A DNA stretch of 64,000 nt from Haloplanus rubicundus (GCF_003342675.1 NZ_CP031148.1:2728001-2792000), one strand, 5' to 3'. Shown: positions 51,980 through 61,609, numbered from the stretch's first letter. Numbers and translations: made by a program. Notes: generated by a model not told the origin, from the sequence alone.

Positions 51980-52915
51980 TCAAATCTCGATGCTGTCGGT
52001 GTAGTGTTCGAGGACGCCGACGAGGACGGCGCCGACGACGGCCGCGAGGCCGAACGCGAGGAGTGCGTCGGCCGTCCACCCGGCGGGGAGTTCCTCGGCG
52101 GCCTTCACCACCGGTGCGCGCAGGCCGCCGACGACCAGGCTCACGAGAAAGGAGAGCGTCGCGTAGCGATAGCGCACGAGCGCCCAGCGGACGGCGTGGG
52201 CGACGGTGAAGAGGCCGACGACGGCGCCGACGAGGAAGGCGACGACCGTCGTCGCGGGGTCGAGGATCGCCTCGACCGACCCGCCGACGAGGAGTTCGAG
52301 GAGGCCGTCGACGAAGGCCGTCAACTCGGCGACGAGGAACTCGTACTGGCCGAGAATGACGAGGATGAGCGACCCCGAGATGCCGGGGAGGACCATGGCG
52401 CTGATGGCGACGGCGCCGACGGCGACGGTGACGAGCGGCGAGGAGGGGAGCGCCGCGGCCGCGCGGCCGGCCGAGAGGAAGGCGAGGAGAAAGCCGGCGA
52501 CGGCGGCGCCGATCCGACCCGGCGTGTCGAGCGACGCCTGTCTCCGGAGGACGACGGCCGACGCGGCGATGAGGCCGAAAAAGAAGCCGAAGGTGACGAC
52601 GGGTTCCGATTCGAGCGCGACGTGGAGGAGACGCGTCGCGATCAGGACGGCCGAGAGAATCCCGGCGCCGAGGGCGAGGAGAAACGGGCCGTCGACGGCG
52701 AGAAAGGCCGTCCGCGCGTCGTTCCGGCGTCCGGGAAGCGGCGCGGCGAGCACCTCGACGATTCGGGCCGGCGTGACGGCGGTGACGGCGCCGATCAGTC
52801 GCTCGTAGATGCCCGTGATGAGCGCGATGGTCCCGCCCGAGACGCCGGGGACTGCGTCGGCCGCCCCCATGCAGACGCCTTTCAGGTAGACGACCGACAG
52901 GGAGCGGAGGGCCAT
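51980..52915 (-). CDS. DUF368 membrane protein (PopT-type polyprenyl-phosphate transporter)
   Basis: A 311-aa protein with about eight to ten TM segments. The N-terminal KGVCMGAADAVPGVSGGTIALITGIYERLI and the internal repeat AMVLPGISGSLILVILGQYEFL (shown in parts; paired PGxSGG/PGISGS motifs) are DUF368 hallmarks. Bacterial DUF368 proteins were identified as undecaprenyl-phosphate translocases (PopT). It starts six bases after the aglB stop on the same strand, so an archaeal role in returning dolichyl phosphate to the cytosolic face after glycan transfer is a good inference, not shown. Confidence 0.93.
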   Translation of the reverse strand: MALRSLSVVYLKGVCMGAADAVPGVSGGTIALITGIYERLIGAVTAVTPARIVEVLAAPLPGRRNDARTAFLAVDGPFLLALGAGILSAVLIATRLLHVALESEPVVTFGFFFGLIAASAVVLRRQASLDTPGRIGAAVAGFLLAFLSAGRAAAALPSSPLVTVAVGAVAISAMVLPGISGSLILVILGQYEFLVAELTAFVDGLLELLVGGSVEAILDPATTVVAFLVGAVVGLFTVAHAVRWALVRYRYATLSFLVSLVVGGLRAPVVKAAEELPAGWTADALLAFGLAAVVGAVLVGVLEHYTDSIEI

Positions 52916-52921
52916 CGGGCG

Positions 52922-55900
52922 TTAGTTGCGGGCGACGGCGGCCGCGGTGAGGGCACGCTGAGTGGCCGGACCGTCGTCGACGGTCGGGCTAGGTGTCCCA
53001 TCCGAGTCGTCGTCCGCCGACGCAGTCACCGGCTCGACCGGTTCGAGCGATCCGGATTCGTTACCGCCGCCGAGCGAGAGGTTCTGGAACGGGTTCGTCC
53101 GCTCCAGCGTCACGTTCCGTGCGCCATCGACGTCGCCGTTGACCCGACCTTCGTCGATCTGGACCTCCGTCTGGTACTGCGCGAGCGAGCCGTTGTCGTT
53201 GAGGAGCGGCGACTGGATGGTGTACGGGCCGACCGCCCGGACGCTCACGTTCGTGTACCCGTTCGACGGGCCGTACTCGTCGTAGCCCGTCGTGGCGTAG
53301 GGGAGCGTCATCGATAGCTCGCCGTCCTCGGTCGTTCGCGCCTCCTGCGTGTACCGGAACGTTTCGTTGGTCGTCGGGACGCGCACCGGAACTGAGGCTC
53401 GGACAGTGACGTTCGCCGGCAGACCGCTGGCCGTGACCGTCGCTCCCGGCACCTTCTCGAAGGACTTCACGAACGACGGCTCGTAGAGCGTCTGTGCCGA
53501 CGGCGGGACGCCCGTCACCGCGAAGGTGCGACGCGTCGCCGACTGGTAGCTCGAGGACGCGTTCGCGGACGACTCGCTCACCTGTACCAGCCGGTAGTGT
53601 TCGAGTGCCGGCACCCGTTCGGCGGGGTAGTGGCCGATGCCACCGACCTGGGCGGTGCCGTCCTCCGCGACGTACTCCTGGGCCGCGGAGACGTTCTCGA
53701 ACTGTCTGACGATCCGGCCGTCCTGCGGTCCGGCACGGATCGTGATCGTCTCACCGCTCTGGGTCTGGGCGCGGCGCTGCTCCCAGTCGACGACGACCGG
53801 TTCGGGTTCCATGGCGCTGCCGTGGTACGCGTACAGCCGCACCATCAGGCTCTCGTAGTAGCGCTGGCTCCGCAGGTAGAAGTTCCCGCGGAGGTTGCTG
53901 GCGTAGACGGGGTTGTAGAAGTCCGACGACGAGACGTTCGACTGGTCGTAGAAGACGACCGGCGCGCTGAACTTCGACTGCGGGTGGGCCATCTGCCAGT
54001 CAACCATCACGTATCGGGTGCCTCCGGCCTCGGCGTCCCGTTCGCCGAGCGCGTCCTGTGCCGTGGACTCGTTGGGTGCCAGCAGGTAGTTCGCCGCGTC
54101 GGTCGCCCCCTGCTGGAACGGGTTGGCGTTCGGGATGCGTTCGCCACGGACGGTGATCCAGTGGCCGTAGTCCCACCACGACTGGACGCCGTACGCCCCT
54201 GCCGGATAGTCGTAATCGTTCGTCAGATCGTAGCTACCGTAGTACTCCATCTCGTTGTCCGCGCCGCCGAGCGTCCCGGGTGCGGGCGTGTTCGACTCCA
54301 TCCACTGGAGCGAGCCGTCCCACTCGGTGACGGCGCCGGGACCGGTCGACTGGGCCGACTCCCACGCGGTCTGACTCTGGTCGAACTGGGGGTTCCCGGT
54401 GTTCCGAACGCCCATCGGGACGAGCAACACCGGCGTGACGATCAGCATGGCGGCCGCGAGCACCGCGAGCACCTGGTATCCCTGGATGTCACGGAGCGCC
54501 GCCACCGACGACACCCGCAGGTCGAGATACGAGAGGATCTGTCCGACCAGATAGGCGTTGGCGACGGCGACGACCGGCGCGAGGTAGTAGTGGAAGCGAA
54601 TCTGGGTGAACGCGGCCGAGGTCATGAACGCCGCCCAGATCACGAACAGGAGCTTCTCTGCGTCGTAGTTCGTCTGAAGGACGGCGCCGAACAGGATGGC
54701 GGCCACGAGCGCGACGCCGACGAGTTCCGAGACGACGCCGACGGCGTCGCCGACGGCCCGGAACGGCCCCGGGACGAGGAACAACAGGCCGAGGAGCGCG
54801 AGCGAGCCGACGGCGTACCCGACCCGCTCCGTCTCGCCGTCACGCACCAGTGGCTTCGCGACGAGCCAGATGACCGCCACGACGCCGGTAAAGAGCGTGA
54901 AGCCGTAGTCGGACATGATGCGACCCGTGGCCGTCATCGCGTTCTGTTGGAGGGCGGACGGCGAGAGATACGGCTGGGCCTCGGAGATGGTCCGGAGCCC
55001 CGCGCCGGAGCTGAAGCCGATGAAGCTGAGGGCGTCGGAGGCGATGCTGTCGAACAGCGACGGGAGGGCAACGGCGACGACGCCGGCGACGACACCGATC
55101 AGGCCGACGACGGCGACCGGGTAGTAGGTGCGGTCGAGGTCACGCCGGTCGAACAGTCGGGCCAGCCCCGCCATGAACGCCGCGCCGGCGGCGACGCCGA
55201 AGGCGAGGAGAGGCTGGAGGAAGCCGAAGTCGGTCGGGCTGAGGGTGCCCTCCTCGAACTGTACGAGCATCAACAGGGCGGCGACGACCATCGACACGAC
55301 GCCGACGAACGCGACCGGTTCGGGGGAGTCCCCGGTGACGTAGTCGCTGGTGAGCTGGTAGACGAGGTAGACGCCGAAGACGCCGACGAGCAGGACGCCC
55401 GGCGGCCACACCCACATGTAGACCGCGACGGCGACGCCGGCGAGCGCGCTCCAGAGGAGCGGTCGGCGGAGCGCGTCGGTGTCCCGGTCGAGGACGAGTT
55501 CCCAGACCGGCGTCTCGCGACGGGAAACCGCCAGCGCGACCATCAGTCCGAGGACGGCGAGCCCCTGGAAGAACGGCTCGGCGATGTTGTGGTCGGCGAA
55601 CCCGACGAGGCCACGCTGGAGGAACTGCCCCGGAAGGAGCAGGAGGACGGTAGCACCGAAGAGGCCGGCGACGCGTCCAGCGAGTCGCTTCCCGACGGCG
55701 TAGACGGGAATCGCGATCAGCGCGCCGAACACCGCCGGCGCGACGAGCAGCGTCTTCGCGACGGTGGTCGAGGACGGGCTCCCGAGACCGACGACGAGCG
55801 CCGCCGTCGCGACGAGCTGGTCGTACAGCGTCCCGAACTGGGCGGCGTTGGTCCCGTACGGGAAGTTCGTCCACGGATCGTACGACATCGTGAACGGCCA

Positions 55901-56107
55901 GTGTCGCACCGCGTACTCGACCTGGCGGAGATGGTACCAGGCGTCGTTGCCGGAGAAGTACACCGCACCGTCCCGAACGAAGGAGCCGTACTGCTGGAGA
56001 CGGATGGCGAGCATCGCGGCAACGACGAGGACGAGGGCGGGGACGTGATACCAATCGAAAAAGAGGTCTACGACCGACGAGGACCCCTGTCTCTGATCGT
56101 CGCTCAT
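52922..56107 (-). CDS. aglB: Oligosaccharyltransferase AglB (STT3)
   Basis: A 1061-aa membrane enzyme transferring lipid-linked glycan to Asn in N-x-S/T of S-layer and other exported proteins. The N-terminal half (about 20-585) has about 13 TM helices with the first external loop DGAVYFSGNDAWYHLRQVEY (DxD-like metal site) and FADHNIAEPFF. The periplasm-facing C-terminal part carries the catalytic WWDYG signature near residue 640 (GVQSWWDYGHWI), and a beta-rich tail. The length fits haloarchaeal AglB. First gene of an operon with DUF368; its TATA (56133-56140) overlaps a palindrome. Confidence 0.97.
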   Translation of the reverse strand: MSDDQRQGSSSVVDLFFDWYHVPALVLVVAAMLAIRLQQYGSFVRDGAVYFSGNDAWYHLRQVEYAVRHWPFTMSYDPWTNFPYGTNAAQFGTLYDQLVATAALVVGLGSPSSTTVAKTLLVAPAVFGALIAIPVYAVGKRLAGRVAGLFGATVLLLLPGQFLQRGLVGFADHNIAEPFFQGLAVLGLMVALAVSRRETPVWELVLDRDTDALRRPLLWSALAGVAVAVYMWVWPPGVLLVGVFGVYLVYQLTSDYVTGDSPEPVAFVGVVSMVVAALLMLVQFEEGTLSPTDFGFLQPLLAFGVAAGAAFMAGLARLFDRRDLDRTYYPVAVVGLIGVVAGVVAVALPSLFDSIASDALSFIGFSSGAGLRTISEAQPYLSPSALQQNAMTATGRIMSDYGFTLFTGVVAVIWLVAKPLVRDGETERVGYAVGSLALLGLLFLVPGPFRAVGDAVGVVSELVGVALVAAILFGAVLQTNYDAEKLLFVIWAAFMTSAAFTQIRFHYYLAPVVAVANAYLVGQILSYLDLRVSSVAALRDIQGYQVLAVLAAAMLIVTPVLLVPMGVRNTGNPQFDQSQTAWESAQSTGPGAVTEWDGSLQWMESNTPAPGTLGGADNEMEYYGSYDLTNDYDYPAGAYGVQSWWDYGHWITVRGERIPNANPFQQGATDAANYLLAPNESTAQDALGERDAEAGGTRYVMVDWQMAHPQSKFSAPVVFYDQSNVSSSDFYNPVYASNLRGNFYLRSQRYYESLMVRLYAYHGSAMEPEPVVVDWEQRRAQTQSGETITIRAGPQDGRIVRQFENVSAAQEYVAEDGTAQVGGIGHYPAERVPALEHYRLVQVSESSANASSSYQSATRRTFAVTGVPPSAQTLYEPSFVKSFEKVPGATVTASGLPANVTVRASVPVRVPTTNETFRYTQEARTTEDGELSMTLPYATTGYDEYGPSNGYTNVSVRAVGPYTIQSPLLNDNGSLAQYQTEVQIDEGRVNGDVDGARNVTLERTNPFQNLSLGGGNESGSLEPVEPVTASADDDSDGTPSPTVDDGPATQRALTAAAVARN

Positions 56108-56125
56108 TGGGCGAACGGACTTGGA

Positions 56126-56137
56126 TTATGGCCATAA
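56126..56137. promoter_or_regulatory. 12-bp palindrome overlapping the aglB TATA box
   Basis: TTATGGCCATAA is a perfect palindrome whose right half overlaps the minus-strand TATA (GGTTTATG, 56133-56140) 26-33 bases upstream of the aglB ATG. Could bind a dimeric regulator; the AT arms may also just be TATA elements. Confidence 0.45.
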
Positions 56138-56237
56138 ACCTTGTTATCTCCCGACGGCCGCAAGGAATTTCCACGGGCGAACGCGGGGGCGTCGGCAACG
56201 AAAACGCTTATTCGCGACTCGGCGGTACGTCGGGTCG

Positions 56238-57176
56238 ATGCAGGTGTCGGTCGTCGTCTGTACGTACGCGATGGAGCGATACGAGGCGTTCACCGAGGCC
56301 GTCGAGAGCGTCCTCGCACAGACGCACGAGCCGCTGGAAGTCGTCCTCGTCGTCGACGGAAACCCGGACGTGTACGACCGGGTGCAGGCGGACTTCTGTG
56401 GCCGCGAGAACGTCGTCTGTCACTGCAACGAGGAGAATCGCGGCATCTCTTACTCCCGGACCAAGGGCGCCGAACTCGCCTCCGGCGACATCGTCGCGAT
56501 GCTCGACGACGACGCCGTCGCCGAACCGGACTGGATCGAACGCCTGGTCGACGTCTACGAGGACACCGACGCCGTCGCCGTCGGCGGCGACGTGCGCCCC
56601 GACTGGCAGACCGAGCGCCCCGACTTCTTCCCCGCGGAGTTCTACTGGCTCGTCGGCTGCGTCGAACCCGGGTTCGCCGAGGACGGCGAGGAGGTCCGGA
56701 ACACGTACGGCTCGAACATCTCCTACCGTCGCGAGGCGTTTCTCGCGGTCGGTGGCTACGACCCGAACACGGGTCGGAAGGGCGACAAACACCTCCAGGC
56801 CCACGAGGCCCCCGTCGGGATTCGACTCCTCGAGGAGTACGGCAGAGGGATGGTGTTCACCGAGGACGCCATCGTTCACCACAAGCTGTTCGACTACCGT
56901 GGGGACTTCCAGTGGCTCGTCTTCCGATCGTTCTGGCAGGGCTACTCGAAGCGCGTGATGGACCTGCTGTATCCGGACGCCCCGGACGACAAGGGTGCGT
57001 ATCTCCGTCAGCTGTTGACCTACTTCGTCCCGGGGCGGCTCCGGCGCCTGATCAGGTCACCGTCGACCATCGAGGCGAAGCAGGTACTCTCGATTTTCGT
57101 GTTCACCGCCGCCGTCGGGCTCGGCTACCTCTACGCGATGCTGACGCCGAACGTCGTCGAGAAGGCTAACGCGTAG
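56238..57176 (+). CDS. GT2-family glycosyltransferase (AglG/AglI-like)
   Basis: A 312-aa enzyme with a GT-A fold: MQVSVVVCTYAMERYEAF at the start, VVLVVDGNPDVYDR, GAELASGDIVAMLDDDAVAEPDWI (the DDD metal site), and SNISYRREAFLAVGGYD. A C-terminal hydrophobic segment (about 280-302) anchors it to the membrane. The resemblance to Haloferax AglG/AglI, which add uronic acids to the dolichol-linked glycan, fits with the UDP-glucose dehydrogenase at 40.8 kb. Divergent from aglB, sharing a 130-bp spacer; TATA GCTTATTC at 56206-56213. The last 11 bases overlap the convergent GT4 gene. Confidence 0.92.
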   Translation: MQVSVVVCTYAMERYEAFTEAVESVLAQTHEPLEVVLVVDGNPDVYDRVQADFCGRENVVCHCNEENRGISYSRTKGAELASGDIVAMLDDDAVAEPDWIERLVDVYEDTDAVAVGGDVRPDWQTERPDFFPAEFYWLVGCVEPGFAEDGEEVRNTYGSNISYRREAFLAVGGYDPNTGRKGDKHLQAHEAPVGIRLLEEYGRGMVFTEDAIVHHKLFDYRGDFQWLVFRSFWQGYSKRVMDLLYPDAPDDKGAYLRQLLTYFVPGRLRRLIRSPSTIEAKQVLSIFVFTAAVGLGYLYAMLTPNVVEKANA

Positions 57177-58380
57177 GCGGGTTGTGGGCGCCGTCTCGGT
57201 CGCCCCCGTCCGACTCCGCGTACGACTCGTACCACGAGGGGGTGATCCGCGCCCGCTCGACCGCGGCGTCGACGGCGTCGCACATACCCTCGTGAAACGC
57301 CGCAACCGAGAAGCGGTCGGCGAACGCGGCGATCTCCGTTGGCGACCACTCGACCCCGTCGGCCTCGAAGCGCTCGACCGTCTCCGAGAGGGACGGCCCC
57401 GACCCGGAGCGGGTGTGACGGTAGCCGTTCTTTCCCGGGACGACCTGGAACTGGGTCATCCCCTCGTCGACGCCGAGCAACGGCGTTCCGGCAGCTAGCG
57501 CTTCGACCGGTGCGATGCCGAAGTCCTCGTCGCGCGCGTTGAAGACGAACGCCTTCGCGCCGGCCAGCAGTTCCCGCTTCTCGGCTTCGGGGACGAACCC
57601 GGCGAACTCGACGTTGTCGTCGGCCATCGCCTCCAGGCGCTCCCGCTCCGGACCGTCGCCGGCGACGATCAACCGCCGGTCCAGTTGGTTGAACGCCTCG
57701 ACGATGCCGTCGATATCCTTGTGCCAGTCCAACCGCGACAGGGTGAGGTAGTAGTCGCCCGTCTCGGCGTCTTCGGGATCGTACGCGTCCGTCTCGACGG
57801 GCGGATACACGACGCGAACCTTGTCCTCCGGCACCCCCCAGTACCGCACGACCCGCCGCTTGACGACTTCGGAGTTCACCACGAACAGGTCGGGTTTGTG
57901 GGTGTTGTGGTCGTAGGCCACCCGCATCGCGTAGTAGAGCAGCAGTTTCAGCCCCGTGAATCGGCCGTCGGTGGCCTCGGTGATCTGGTCCGACTGGCGG
58001 CGGTTCGTGTGGTGGACGTACGCGACCCACGTCTGGTCGTCCGGCGGGACGTAAAACAGGGGTTCGTTGCCGCTCGTGACGAGCACGTCGTACTGCCGGA
58101 GCGGCGACGCGACTTGCCAGCCGAGCAGGTGCGCGAACTGCCGGAGCACGCCGCCGCGCTCGAGCGCTCGACTCAGTAGTGGCCCGTCGATGAGTTGTTC
58201 CCCGTCGATGTCGTCGGGTTCGATGGCGTCGTCGTGCCACCCGACGTAGAACGGCGCGTCGAAGGCGCGAACGAGTTCCCAGGCGAGTCGGTCGCCGCCG
58301 CCGTCGGCGTGTTCGCCCCAGTGGGCGACGGCGAGCCGTCCCTCTTCGCCCGCGTCGTCCCCGCCGGTTCGTTCAGTCAT
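57166..58380 (-). CDS. GT4-family glycosyltransferase
   Basis: A 404-aa GT-B enzyme. The N-terminal acceptor domain has HWGEHADGGGDRLAWELV (Gly-rich loop), and the C-terminal donor domain has YYLTLSRLDWHKDIDGIVEAF, RLIVAGDGPERERLEAM, and the E-x7-E motif DEDFGIAPVEALAAGTPLLG. Nucleotide-sugar-dependent retaining transferase; sugar unknown. Its 3' end overlaps the GT2 gene convergently by 11 bases. Probably the last gene of a minus-strand run with the next GT4 gene (84-bp spacer). Confidence 0.92.
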   Translation of the reverse strand: MTERTGGDDAGEEGRLAVAHWGEHADGGGDRLAWELVRAFDAPFYVGWHDDAIEPDDIDGEQLIDGPLLSRALERGGVLRQFAHLLGWQVASPLRQYDVLVTSGNEPLFYVPPDDQTWVAYVHHTNRRQSDQITEATDGRFTGLKLLLYYAMRVAYDHNTHKPDLFVVNSEVVKRRVVRYWGVPEDKVRVVYPPVETDAYDPEDAETGDYYLTLSRLDWHKDIDGIVEAFNQLDRRLIVAGDGPERERLEAMADDNVEFAGFVPEAEKRELLAGAKAFVFNARDEDFGIAPVEALAAGTPLLGVDEGMTQFQVVPGKNGYRHTRSGSGPSLSETVERFEADGVEWSPTEIAAFADRFSVAAFHEGMCDAVDAAVERARITPSWYESYAESDGGDRDGAHNPPTR

Positions 58381-58464
58381 CAGTGAACTCCCCCGCCCCC
58401 AGCCACATATCGTTCACGACCCCGTGGCGAGGATGTCGAGTACCGGAGAGACCAACATCGACCG

Positions 58465-59598
58465 TCATTCGTATCGGTCGAGGACGCGCTCGTAGACGCG
58501 CCGGAATCGCGGCACGACGGCGTCGGGATGGTACTCCTGGCGCACCGTCCGTTCGTTCTCCGATCCGATCCGCTCGCGGTTCGCGGCGGCGTACTCGATG
58601 CTCTCGCGGAGCGCGTCCGGGTCGCCCGGGTCACACAGCAGTTTCGACTGTGGAACGGTCTCCGCCGGCCCGCCGACTGCCGTCGCGACGACCGGCAGGC
58701 CGGCCTGCATCGCCTCCAGAATCGTCCGTCCGAACGGTTCGGGCCACACGCCCGGGTGGACGAACACGTCCGCGTCCGCGTACGCCTGGGCCACCTCCTC
58801 GTACGGAACCTGCCCGGTGAACGTGATTCGCTCCGCGGCGCCGCCGTCCGAGGCTCGCTCGATCAAGTTCTGCTGCTCGGGCCCGCCACCGACGACCGTC
58901 AACGTATACTGCGAGGGGAGCCGTTCGATGGCGTCGACGAGGAAGCGGACCCCCTTCGAATCACGCAGGTAGCCGACGTACAACAGCCGGATTCGGTCCG
59001 CGTCGGCCGGCTCGCGGGCCGGCACGTCGAACGTCGGATCGATCATGTTCGGCACCACTTCGAAGTCGGCGTCCGCGAACCCGTGCTCGCGGTACACGCG
59101 TTCGACCGCCCCGCTCAGCGGGAGGAAGACGTCGACGTTCCGCATCTGCCGTTTCAGTCGCGGGCGCTCGACGCGGAGGACGGTGTGTTCGTACAGCCGC
59201 CGCTGCAACGACGGGGTCACCCCGATGTCCGCCCAATCGATCAGCGGATAGGCGTTCAGCGTCGCGACCGACGGAAGCCCCCGTTCGGCGGCGAGGCGCC
59301 CCACGGTCGGGTGGAGGTGCATGTTGTACGCGTGCAGGAGGTCGGCGTCGAGTTCGCGGGAGCGGAGCCGGCGGTAGGCGAGTTCGTTCGGGAGCGTGTA
59401 GGGGTACTGTGGGACAGCACCGAGTCGATGGACGGTGACGCCGCCGACCGTCTCCGTCGTGTCGCCGTCGAAGGCGTAGACGGTGACGTCGTCGATCCAG
59501 TTTCGGGCGGACAGTTGCTCGGCGAGCAACCGGGCGCTGATCTCACCGCCGCCGGCGTGGGTGGGCGGATAGCGGGGGGTGACGAGGGCGACGTTCAT
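58465..59598 (-). CDS. GT4-family glycosyltransferase
   Basis: A 377-aa GT-B enzyme beginning MNVALVTPRYPPTHAGGGEI with the Gly-rich acceptor loop, RLLYVGYLRDSKGVRFLVDAI in the donor domain, LTVVGGGPEQQNLIERA, and the E-x7-E motif WPEPFGRTILEAMQAGLPVV. It starts one base after the stop of the FkbM methyltransferase gene, so the two are an operon. ATG at 59598 was chosen as it starts the conserved strand; the upstream frame overlaps the methyltransferase gene. Confidence 0.93.
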   Translation of the reverse strand: MNVALVTPRYPPTHAGGGEISARLLAEQLSARNWIDDVTVYAFDGDTTETVGGVTVHRLGAVPQYPYTLPNELAYRRLRSRELDADLLHAYNMHLHPTVGRLAAERGLPSVATLNAYPLIDWADIGVTPSLQRRLYEHTVLRVERPRLKRQMRNVDVFLPLSGAVERVYREHGFADADFEVVPNMIDPTFDVPAREPADADRIRLLYVGYLRDSKGVRFLVDAIERLPSQYTLTVVGGGPEQQNLIERASDGGAAERITFTGQVPYEEVAQAYADADVFVHPGVWPEPFGRTILEAMQAGLPVVATAVGGPAETVPQSKLLCDPGDPDALRESIEYAAANRERIGSENERTVRQEYHPDAVVPRFRRVYERVLDRYE

Positions 59599-59599
59599 C

Positions 59600-60415
59600 T
59601 CACTTCGCCACCGACGGGTGGGTCGCCTCGACGAAGTAGTTCTCACGTCGCTCACCGAGATATTCGAGTTCGAACCCCTGGCTTCGAAGTAGTTCCTCGA
59701 CCTCTTCGGCCGAGCCGCCGATTTCGGTCACTTTCTCGCTGTGTATCTCACAGAAGAGATGGTGACACGGCACGTCGGCGAGTGTCTCGCGGAACCCATC
59801 GAGCGCGAGATATTCCGCTCCCTCGATATCGATCTTGATGACATCCGGCGAAGGGAGCCCGTGTTCCGTCACCAAGTCGTCGGCACGGCGTGTCTCGACA
59901 TCGACGGTCTCTCCGTCACCATCGGAAAGTTCGTGTCCCGTCTGTCCTCTGACGGACATGTGGGCCGTCCCGTTCTCGTTCGTGAGCGCCACGTCGAACA
60001 GCCGAGCGTCGATATCGTTTCGTTCGACGTTGGACTGCAGAATCCCGAAGGCGTCGGGGGTCGGTTCGAAGGCGACGACGGTCCCCGAGGATAGCTGCGT
60101 TCCGACGAGACAGGAGTAGATGCCGACGTTCGCCCCGATGTCGTAGAACACGTCGTCGTCGTCGACGACCGACAGAACGCGTTCGATGAGCCGTCGTTCA
60201 GAGCGGAGATCGTCCACGAAGTCGTGCTGATCGAGCCGGCGGTAGGCCATATTGAACTCGGCGCTCGCGTCACCGACCGAGTACGACTTGTACGTTGGCT
60301 TTATTCGCTGGTAGAGAAAATCGAACTTGCCAACGAGCCGTTTTGTTACGGCGGCTGCGAGGGCGCGCCAACCCTCCGATTGAAACAGCCGATACGCCCG
60401 GTGAAGAACGCTCAT
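59600..60415 (-). CDS. FkbM-family methyltransferase
   Basis: A 271-aa SAM-dependent O-methyltransferase of the FkbM family. The SAM site is VFYDIGANVGIYSCLVGTQL, then TVVAFEPTPDAFGILQSNV, and the family segment VIKIDIEGAEYLALDGF. About 70 N-terminal residues are basic and helical. In glycan clusters such enzymes methylate sugars (for example uronic acids), which fits here between a GT4 gene downstream and the phosphatase-superfamily genes upstream. The G+C content of this and the next gene is slightly lower than their neighbours. Confidence 0.93.
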   Translation of the reverse strand: MSVLHRAYRLFQSEGWRALAAAVTKRLVGKFDFLYQRIKPTYKSYSVGDASAEFNMAYRRLDQHDFVDDLRSERRLIERVLSVVDDDDVFYDIGANVGIYSCLVGTQLSSGTVVAFEPTPDAFGILQSNVERNDIDARLFDVALTNENGTAHMSVRGQTGHELSDGDGETVDVETRRADDLVTEHGLPSPDVIKIDIEGAEYLALDGFRETLADVPCHHLFCEIHSEKVTEIGGSAEEVEELLRSQGFELEYLGERRENYFVEATHPSVAK

Positions 60416-60532
60416 TGGTGAACAGGAAGCTGGTTTTGTTACAAGTACCTAACGCTACAGCGTTTTCGATCCGTCCAGCAGCCGGACGGGCGTCGAGGAG
60501 GTGTTCGCAGCGACTTCCGGATGTGGGCCGAG

Positions 60533-61468
60533 TTATTTGTAACCCAAAAACTGCAAGCGCTCTTCGACGGTGTTCGAATCTCCCCCCTCGAACTCGATCG
60601 GATCCTCGCTGGTTATCGTCCGGCGGTCGTCCGCCGGGACGTCGAGCCACGGCACCACGTACAGCGTCTCGTTGCGAATGTACTCGAGTGAGTGCCCGAA
60701 CTTCGGCCTCGTCCCGGGGATCAGCGTTTCGCCGAGCATCTCACCGTGGTCGGCGGAGACAACGCTCTTTCCGGATAGCTCGTCGACGAGTTCCTTCGTG
60801 TGATCGAGAACGATATCCAACGTCTCTCGGTACGCTTGTCGTGTCATATCGATCGGTATCTCCCCTCGTTCCATGAGCGTCGAAAAGGAGGGCTGATCGG
60901 TTCGAGCCCCGTCGTGAGCGATGCGTCTGTTGAATCCGCGGATCTGAAACTGGTCCCGTAGTCGCTCCCCAGTCTCGCCCAAGTAGGGCCGATGCGGCTG
61001 CATGAAGTGGACGAGCAGCCGCTTGTTCGGATACTCCTCGTGGGCCGCCACCGCCGCCTCGACGACATCCCCCGGAAGCACGGTTTCGCGTTCGTCGTCC
61101 CACGCGTTCAGATAGAGCGGTTCCACCGCGTGAAACACGTCGCTTCGCAGTTTCTCCGTGTGGGGATTCCCGGTCACGTAGACGGTATCGTGGAACTGTT
61201 CGCCGACGAAGTTGCCCTGCATGAACTCCCAGCTTCGCCCCCCGTGGGAGACGACCCGTGAGAGTTCGCCGGGAATGTCGTTTTGCGTCTCGAAGTAGTC
61301 GTACCGGCAGGCGTCGAGGAGGACGAGGTTGTCCCAGTCCTCGTCCATCACGTCGACGGCGTCGCCACCGTGTTTCAAGTCGAACAGGAGTCGCTGTAAC
61401 TCCCAACCGACGTATCCCGGTTGGCCCAACACCTTCCGCAGATTTTCCAGCGTGTATCGTTCCATCAT
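60533..61468 (-). CDS. Alkaline-phosphatase-superfamily (sulfatase-like) protein, paralog A
   Basis: A 311-aa soluble protein. VMDEDWDNLVLLDACRYDYF gives the first metal-binding Asp followed by Ala-Cys-Arg; KRLLVHFMQPHRPYLG and VVSADHGEMLGETLIPGTRPKFGHS supply the second set (DHGE, distal His) of the alkaline phosphatase/sulfatase fold. The classic sulfatase C/S-x-P-x-R is absent, so it is not a standard sulfatase. The role could be hydrolysis or transfer of phosphate or sulfate groups on glycans. Two adjacent ATGs (61468, 61465) are possible. Paralogous to the divergent gene at 61610. Confidence 0.87.
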   Translation of the reverse strand: MMERYTLENLRKVLGQPGYVGWELQRLLFDLKHGGDAVDVMDEDWDNLVLLDACRYDYFETQNDIPGELSRVVSHGGRSWEFMQGNFVGEQFHDTVYVTGNPHTEKLRSDVFHAVEPLYLNAWDDERETVLPGDVVEAAVAAHEEYPNKRLLVHFMQPHRPYLGETGERLRDQFQIRGFNRRIAHDGARTDQPSFSTLMERGEIPIDMTRQAYRETLDIVLDHTKELVDELSGKSVVSADHGEMLGETLIPGTRPKFGHSLEYIRNETLYVVPWLDVPADDRRTITSEDPIEFEGGDSNTVEERLQFLGYK

Positions 61469-61580
61469 CAGAGCAGGTGATTCGGGCGGTATATGAACCC
61501 TGGGTACCGGTGGCCGTTCACGTCGAAAACGCGACGCTCAGACGGGGGCGGACGGTTCGACGAGCGCCGGAACCGCAGGG

Positions 61581-61586
61581 TTATTG
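61581..61586 (+). promoter_or_regulatory. TATA-like element for paralog B
   Basis: TTATTG lies 24-29 bases before the ATG at 61610. The opposite strand of the same 141-bp spacer has TATATG (61485-61490 region) for paralog A. Confidence 0.5.
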
Positions 61587-61609
61587 CCCCGACCGAACAC
61601 TCTCCGACC

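Noticed and set aside
60416-61609. Horizontally acquired island boundary based on slightly lower GC near the FkbM and phosphatase-superfamily genes
   Set aside because: The shift is modest, there are no mobility genes or tRNA ends, and neighbouring glycosyltransferases look native. Not enough to claim transfer.
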